A stretch of DNA of 10,384 nt. Origin: Verrucomicrobiota bacterium (lineage in GTDB: Bacteria > Verrucomicrobiota > Verrucomicrobiia > Limisphaerales > UBA1100). Under the pieces are notes generated by a model, which was given only the letters and a program-made list of their open reading frames with translations, was not told the DNA's origin and did not search any database. The stretch is from contig DQLO01000371.1 of NCBI GenBank assembly GCA_015660155.1, positions 1-10,384 on the forward strand, given 5' to 3'. The position numbers and the translations under genes were made by a program. This document shows, piece after piece, positions 5,917 to 10,384 of this stretch (within the stretch, counting starts at the first letter, position 1; each line of letters starts with the position of its first letter).

Positions 5917-5933
5917 GCGCCGAGGCTAGGCGC
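5917..5933 (-). promoter_or_regulatory. Short hairpin directly before the TIM-barrel start codon
   Basis: GCGCC, a 7-nt loop and GGCGC form a perfect 5-bp stem whose 3' arm touches the ATG in the mRNA, where a ribosome binding site would be expected. It could damp initiation or make it depend on ribosomes arriving from the DUF1552 gene. A short GC-rich stem may also be chance. Confidence 0.25.
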
Positions 5934-5968
5934 GTGGCGGAGATTGGGCAAATAAAATCCTACGTAAT

Positions 5969-7270
5969 CTACACCTCATCCAACGGCGCAGCCGCATCGC
6001 CGAAGGTTTTTGGGCGGACATTCATCTTGTCCATCATGCTGATGAACAGTCGGCTCATTTGGCGGTTGGGTTTGCCGAGATAATTCAGGTTCTGCCCGCC
6101 TTTGATTCGGCCGCCGCCGCCGCCGAGCATGACGACCGGAAGCTGCGTGGCGTCGTGATGGCCGGTGAGCATGCTGGAGCAGAGCATGAGCATGGTGTTA
6201 TCCAGCGCGGTGCGGTTGCCTTCTTGGATGGCGTCGAGACGGCGCGCGATGTAGGCCATTTGCTCGAGGAAAAACTGGTTCACCTTCAGCCAGTCGTTGG
6301 TGTCGTTGTGGGAGAGCAGATGGTGAATCATGTAATCCACGTTGAGGTGCGGGAAGCGCAGGGTGCCGTGGTCGTTGTTGAGCTTGAGGGTGCACACGCG
6401 CGTGGTGTCGGTCTGGAACGCGAGCACGAGGATGTCGCTCATCAGCCGCATGTGCTCCACGATGTCTTGCGGATAGCCGTCCTTCGGGCGGGGCATATTG
6501 GGCTTGGCGAGCGTCGGCCGCCAGCCCTGCAACTCGCCGCGTTGGCCGGCGCTTTCGATGCGCTGCTCCACCTCGCGCACGGAATTTAAATACTCGTCGA
6601 GCTTTTGCTGGTCGAGCTGGCTGATGTTGCGGCGCAAATCTTTCGCGTCGCCGAGTACCGCATCGAGCACGCTTTGGTCGCCCGCCTGTGCCTTGTTTTT
6701 GAATAACCGATCAAACGCCAGCGCCGGGTAAACCTCCAGCGGCGTGGGCGAGTTCGGGCTGCTCCACGAAATGTGTGAACTGTACAGCAGCGAATAATTC
6801 TTGTGCACGCCGGGATTGGATTTTTCGCAACCGAGCACCAAGCTCGGCACCTTCGTCTGCCGGCCAATGCGTTGTGCCACGTACTGGTCTACGCTGGTGC
6901 CGGACGAAATCCGACCGCCCGAGGCCAACGGCGCGCCCGAAAGCAGATTCCCCGTCTGCGAACTGTGAATGTTCCCCTTCAGCGCCTCCTTATTATAAAG
7001 CCCGCGAATGAAAACCATCTTGTCGCGAAACTCATTCAACGGCGCGAGCACCTTGCCCAGCTCCATCGCCTTGCCCTCACCCTTCGCCCACCATTCACTT
7101 TTGTGATAACCGCAACCCGAAAACAAAATCGCCATCCGCACCGGCGCCTCGCTCGCCTTCTTCGCGCCCTTCGCCACATCGCCCCACACGCGCAAGCTCT
7201 CCATCCAAGGCAACGCCATCGTCACCCCCAAGCCGCGCAACATCGTCCGTCGTGTGATTTCGTGTTTCAT
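5969..7270 (-). CDS. DUF1552 family protein with Tat-like N-terminus
   Basis: The 433-residue protein begins with TRRTMLRGLGVTMALPWMESL, a twin-arginine-like motif and hydrophobic stretch, so export is likely. It matches the family across its length: FSGCGYHKSEWWAKGEG (50-66), FIRGLYNKEA (87-96), SGAPLASGGRISSGTSVDQ (111-129), HISWSSPNSPTPLEVYPALAFDRLF (166-190), HMRLMSDILVLAFQTDTTRV (273-292), LDNTMLMLCSSMLTGHHD (356-373) and LPVVMLGGGGGRIKGG (377-392). The family is widespread in Planctomycetes and Verrucomicrobia, has no established biochemical role and commonly lies next to DUF1592/DUF1588 cytochrome genes, as here. It starts 45 bp after the cytochrome-like gene with a good GGAG site and precedes the TIM-barrel gene by 52 bp. 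Length is typical and no disruption is seen. Several His/Asp-rich stretches (NNDHG, DYMIHH, SHNDTND, GHHD) could bind metal; that is inference. Confidence 0.93.
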   Translation of the reverse strand: MKHEITRRTMLRGLGVTMALPWMESLRVWGDVAKGAKKASEAPVRMAILFSGCGYHKSEWWAKGEGKAMELGKVLAPLNEFRDKMVFIRGLYNKEALKGNIHSSQTGNLLSGAPLASGGRISSGTSVDQYVAQRIGRQTKVPSLVLGCEKSNPGVHKNYSLLYSSHISWSSPNSPTPLEVYPALAFDRLFKNKAQAGDQSVLDAVLGDAKDLRRNISQLDQQKLDEYLNSVREVEQRIESAGQRGELQGWRPTLAKPNMPRPKDGYPQDIVEHMRLMSDILVLAFQTDTTRVCTLKLNNDHGTLRFPHLNVDYMIHHLLSHNDTNDWLKVNQFFLEQMAYIARRLDAIQEGNRTALDNTMLMLCSSMLTGHHDATQLPVVMLGGGGGRIKGGQNLNYLGKPNRQMSRLFISMMDKMNVRPKTFGDAAAPLDEV

Positions 7271-7274
7271 AATT

Positions 7275-7278
7275 CTCC
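7275..7278 (-). promoter_or_regulatory. Ribosome binding site for the DUF1552 gene
   Basis: The minus strand reads TTGGAGAATT followed by the ATG at 7270, so GGAG lies 4 nt upstream. It is the clearest Shine-Dalgarno in the window and confirms that start. Confidence 0.6.
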
Positions 7279-7315
7279 AATCGCTGTCTTTAGACTAAAC
7301 TCGTTCCGATTTATT

Positions 7316-10300
7316 TCAATCAACTTTTGCCGAGCCCACACCACGAATATTCCGAAACTGATCGCTCGTCACAATCGCCTCCACCGCCACGCTGAAGCGG
7401 TAGCCGTTCTTCGCCAACCGCTTTTGCATGTCCGCCAGAAACGGCTCATCCGAAAGCTGCACCTCACGGCCCAGCGCGTAGCCGAGCAGCTTTTTGCAAA
7501 ACTGCCGCACCACCGCATCGCGCCGGTCATTCAGCAAATACCGCCGCAACCCGTCCATGCCCTCGATGGATTTGCCGTCGACCAATTTCGTTTTTGTGTC
7601 CACCGGCTTCGCGCGCAGACGGCCGATGGCATCGTACTGTTCCAGCGCGAATCCGTACGGGTCAATCCGCGCGTGGCACTTCGCGCACGCCGCCACGCTG
7701 CTGTGCTTTTCAATCAACTGCCGCGCCGTCAAACCCGCCGGCACACTCTCGGGCAACTGCGGCACATTCGCCGGCGGCTTGGGCAACCGCTCGCCGAGCA
7801 GCGTTCCCGAAACCCAATTGCCGCGCAAAATTGGGCTCGTGCGCGAGGCTCCCGATTGCTTCGCCAACACCGTCGCCATCCCGAGAATACCACCGCGCCC
7901 CTTCGCCCGCGCGCCTTCCACGCGCCGCCAATCGCTGCCGTTCACGCCGCCGATGCCGTAGTGTTTCGCCAGCGATTCGTTTAAAAAAGTGTGATCCGCA
8001 TTCAGCAAATCAAGAATCGACCCGTCGTTGCGAAACATGTCCTCGAAAAACCGCACCGATTCTTCGTACATCGCGCCGCGCAGTTTTTTGAATTCTGGAT
8101 ACAGCTTTTCATTCTTCCCATCGTCCGTGTCGAACTCCCGAATCCCCAGCCATTGGCACGCAAACTCCACCGCCAACCGCCGCGTGCGCCCATCGCGCAA
8201 CATCCGTCGCGCCTGTTCCGACACCAATTTGTCGCCGACCGGAATCTTACCGCTCAACGCGCGCTGCAACTCCGCGTCGGGCATCGACGACCACAGGAAA
8301 TAACTAAGCCGATTGCCCAGCTCACGATTCGTCACCGGCGCGGCCTTCGCCCCCGCCGCCGGCTTTTCCAGCCGATACAAAAACGCCGGCGAGGTCAGCA
8401 CCCGCGCCAGCGTCAACCGAATCGCCCGTTCATGCGGTAACTCCTTTTTGCGCAGCGTTTCGTACAGCCCGCGCATTTCCTTCTTTTCCGTTTCCGCCAA
8501 GGGCCGCCGCCACGCGCGCTCGGCCAAATCCAAAACCGCCGCCAAGTGAATCGGCTCGGTCTTTTTCAAACGCGCGCGAAACTTCTCCGCATCCTTCCGA
8601 ATCGGCACGCGCAATGCCTCCAGCGGCGACAGCAAATCTTCCCGGTCTTGCGTGGCGAATTCGTGAAGCTGCTCGTGGCTCACCACTCGCAGCAACGGCT
8701 CCCGCGCCACAAAAAACAGTTCATCCCACAACCGATCCAGCCGCGCCGCCTCGGCCTCGCTGAGCATCAACCGCGCAAGCGCTGCGTCCTCGCGATGATA
8801 GAGAATCATCGTCACCACCTCGTCCACCGGCACAATTTGCGCGTGGCACATCGCCGCCGGAAACAGCTCACGAAAATCCGCGTACGATTTTTCCACGCGC
8901 GCCATGCCGGCCTTGCCCTCCACCGCGACGATGGGCTGGCCCGCCATCGCCTTGGCGTCCGGCCGCGTGAGAGAGACCAAAAATTGCGCCGTGCCCTCCT
9001 GCCCCTTTCGCGGATGCAACATGCCGGTCACCGCCACTTCCGCGCCGGCCGCAAGTGCAGCGGGCAACTTGAATTCCAAAACCAACGGCGCGGTTGCCTC
9101 AATGTCCGCCGCCGCAAATTTGCCGGTCGCAAGCGCCAGCCATTTCAGCGGGCCGTTGGATTCGTTGAATTTTGCCGCCAACGCCTTGTCCGCGTTGGTG
9201 GCGGGCAACCGCTCCACGCCCAGCACGCGGTGCACCGCTCGCGCGTGTTTTTCAATTTCCGCCATCGGCTTTTTGCCTGCCACCGCCGCGCGCCAATGTG
9301 CCAGCGCGGAGCCGGGCGGGATGACGTTTTGCGCCGGCTTGGCCTCAGCCGATTCCCCAAAGTGCCAAACGGCCGCGTTGCCAAAAGTATCGGCGAGCGG
9401 ATTGCTGTCGTGGATGCGGTCGACCACTTCCTTCGCCAAATCCCACACGCGTTTTTTGCCGGCCTGCTCGGTGATGGTCAGCGAAACTTGTGTGGTGTCG
9501 CACACGTGCGAGCGGTCGCGCGCGTTCACCACGAGCTTGAGCAAGTCACCCGGCTGAATCACAAACTCCTGCTTCGGCGCAAACGCACCGCGCTTGCCAT
9601 TATCAAAAACGCCACGCGCAATCGTGTCCGCCCCCGCGCGCCCAATCAACTCCACGCGCCACGCCGCACCGTTGCCGCACACGGCATCGGAGTCCGCAAA
9701 AAATCCCGCGAGGCGAACCTTCCCCGCCAGCGGACTCTGCCACCAAATGATGGCCTCCTTCGTCGGCGAGGGATGCACGTTCACGCTGCGGCCCGGCACC
9801 ACGAGCGTTGCAAAACGGCGGGTCTCCTTTGACCCGTTCGCCATCATGCTCGGCGTGGCCGGCACACCCCAGCCACGGATGTCCGCGTAGCCGCCGATGT
9901 TGGAAATCATTTTTGTGAAGTGCCCCTTCACTACCGGCTGGGCGAACCGACCCAACTGCACCGCCGCCGCCCAGTTCGCCAGCAACCGCGCATCCAGCCC
10001 GCGCCCTTTCGCCGCGACCTCGATTGACTTGCCGCCCGCGTGCGCCTCGGCGATGACGTTTAAATACCGCCTCGTCCGGCGGCGTTCGTTCAGCTTCAAC
10101 AAAGCAATGCGCGGGCCCAATCCATTCACGGCGCCCAGCGATATTGGCGGCTGACCGGCAATCACCAAACGCGGGTTGCTCCACAGCACCGCGTCGCCGT
10201 CAGCGCCATCGCCCGCCCCGCCCGCGGCGAGGAACACGCTGATTTCACCCTTCGCATCCTTCGGCAGTTTCAGCCGAAACTCGCGCCGCTCCGCCAGCGG

Positions 10301-10384
10301 CGTCACCGGATTCATCCACGCCTTCGACCGCCCTTCGCGACCGATTTGCCCCACTGCATCAAATTTCCAAAGCTTGTCCTGCCA
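7316..10384 (-). CDS. Planctomycete-type c-type cytochrome-like protein (DUF1595-DUF1592-DUF1588-DUF1585), N-terminus beyond window
   Basis: The frame is open to the right edge (it enters reading WQDKLWKFDA) and gives at least 1022 residues, so the true start lies outside; a GTG at 10354 is internal. The C-terminal half has the PVC module in standard order: DUF1595 about 8540-8360 (AERAWRRPL), DUF1592 about 8340-7950 (YFLWSSMPDAEL to HTFLNESLAKHYGI), DUF1588 about 7905-7610 (GILGMATVLAKQSGASRTSP to one heme motif CAKCH) and DUF1585 about 7560-7330 (LLGYALGRE). Before these, about 8885-8650 carries FRELFPAAMCHAQIVPVDE and LDRLWDELFFVAREPL. The part from 10384 to about 9475 is beta-rich and includes VHPSPTKEAIIWWQSP and CDTTQVSLTI, resembling a ligand-binding sandwich of unknown function. 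A signal peptide and N-terminal heme domain may lie beyond the edge. The DUF1552 gene follows by 45 bp. An exported redox role is expected; the substrate is unknown. Confidence 0.92.
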   Translation of the reverse strand, partial: WQDKLWKFDAVGQIGREGRSKAWMNPVTPLAERREFRLKLPKDAKGEISVFLAAGGAGDGADGDAVLWSNPRLVIAGQPPISLGAVNGLGPRIALLKLNERRRTRRYLNVIAEAHAGGKSIEVAAKGRGLDARLLANWAAAVQLGRFAQPVVKGHFTKMISNIGGYADIRGWGVPATPSMMANGSKETRRFATLVVPGRSVNVHPSPTKEAIIWWQSPLAGKVRLAGFFADSDAVCGNGAAWRVELIGRAGADTIARGVFDNGKRGAFAPKQEFVIQPGDLLKLVVNARDRSHVCDTTQVSLTITEQAGKKRVWDLAKEVVDRIHDSNPLADTFGNAAVWHFGESAEAKPAQNVIPPGSALAHWRAAVAGKKPMAEIEKHARAVHRVLGVERLPATNADKALAAKFNESNGPLKWLALATGKFAAADIEATAPLVLEFKLPAALAAGAEVAVTGMLHPRKGQEGTAQFLVSLTRPDAKAMAGQPIVAVEGKAGMARVEKSYADFRELFPAAMCHAQIVPVDEVVTMILYHREDAALARLMLSEAEAARLDRLWDELFFVAREPLLRVVSHEQLHEFATQDREDLLSPLEALRVPIRKDAEKFRARLKKTEPIHLAAVLDLAERAWRRPLAETEKKEMRGLYETLRKKELPHERAIRLTLARVLTSPAFLYRLEKPAAGAKAAPVTNRELGNRLSYFLWSSMPDAELQRALSGKIPVGDKLVSEQARRMLRDGRTRRLAVEFACQWLGIREFDTDDGKNEKLYPEFKKLRGAMYEESVRFFEDMFRNDGSILDLLNADHTFLNESLAKHYGIGGVNGSDWRRVEGARAKGRGGILGMATVLAKQSGASRTSPILRGNWVSGTLLGERLPKPPANVPQLPESVPAGLTARQLIEKHSSVAACAKCHARIDPYGFALEQYDAIGRLRAKPVDTKTKLVDGKSIEGMDGLRRYLLNDRRDAVVRQFCKKLLGYALGREVQLSDEPFLADMQKRLAKNGYRFSVAVEAIVTSDQFRNIRGVGSAKVD
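7673..7687 (-). other. CxxCH heme c attachment motif in the DUF1588 domain
   Basis: The encoded motif CAKCH, followed by ARIDPYGFALEQYDAIG, is the only CxxCH in the visible protein. It sits where the DUF1588 (PSCyt3) family carries its covalent heme site. Heme attachment implies a periplasmic location. Confidence 0.8.

Noticed and set aside
6803..7984. 393-codon plus-strand open frame across the DUF1552/cytochrome junction
   Set aside because: It runs antisense over two well-supported genes and their intergenic gap, is Arg/His-rich and lacks any family motif.
8546..9832. 428-codon plus-strand open frame opposite the cytochrome-like gene
   Set aside because: Its product is rich in Arg and His with no recognisable motif, and the opposite strand carries conserved domains in frame. 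It is an antisense shadow of a GC-rich gene.
1..10384. CRISPR array, tRNA/rRNA genes, insertion sequences or attachment sites
   Set aside because: No regularly spaced repeats, tRNA-like cloverleaf, transposase motifs or flanking terminal repeats were seen; the gaps between genes are too short to hold most of these.

Overview
The window looks like chromosomal DNA from a GC-rich bacterium of the PVC group, most likely Verrucomicrobiota. The best evidence is the pairing of a DUF1592/DUF1588/DUF1585-type cytochrome-like protein with a DUF1552 protein that has a twin-arginine-like N-terminus. A Tat-exported TIM-barrel isomerase-like protein, a ceramidase-family enzyme and an EF-hand in a periplasmic domain fit the same picture. 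This placement rests on gene content; no marker gene is present.

Layout. Positions 1-1413 (minus strand, running off the left edge) encode an exported ceramidase-like hydrolase. Positions 1471-2166 (minus) encode an ECF sigma factor just upstream of it, so the two may be co-transcribed. A 171-bp divergent intergenic region (2167-2337) separates the sigma factor from a plus-strand two-component system. That system is an OmpR/CpxR-like response regulator (2338-3093) and a CpxA-like sensor kinase (3101-5053). Convergent to the kinase, with only 8 bp between stop codons, is a minus-strand run of three genes. In transcription order they are a large c-type cytochrome-like protein (7316-10384, start lies beyond the right edge), a DUF1552 protein (5969-7270) and a TIM-barrel isomerase-like protein (5062-5916). 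Gaps in this run are 45 and 52 bp, so it is probably one operon. Coding density is very high and no stretch over 300 bp lacks a gene.

How the parts may work together. The most interesting unit is the two-component system. The kinase's roughly 325-residue periplasmic domain holds two LTxxQ-like motifs 59 residues apart, as in the Spy/CpxP chaperone family, followed by a canonical EF-hand loop. This looks like a CpxA-type envelope-stress kinase carrying its own CpxP-like and calcium-binding module. The divergent region contains GTAAA-N5-GTAAA, the spacing of the enterobacterial CpxR box, suggesting autoregulation and perhaps control of the divergent sigma factor. The minus-strand operon encodes exported proteins of the poorly understood PVC cytochrome/DUF1552 system. 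The ceramidase-like protein keeps the expected metal ligands but has Asn where the family's GDVSPN motif has its Ser, so its substrate is uncertain.
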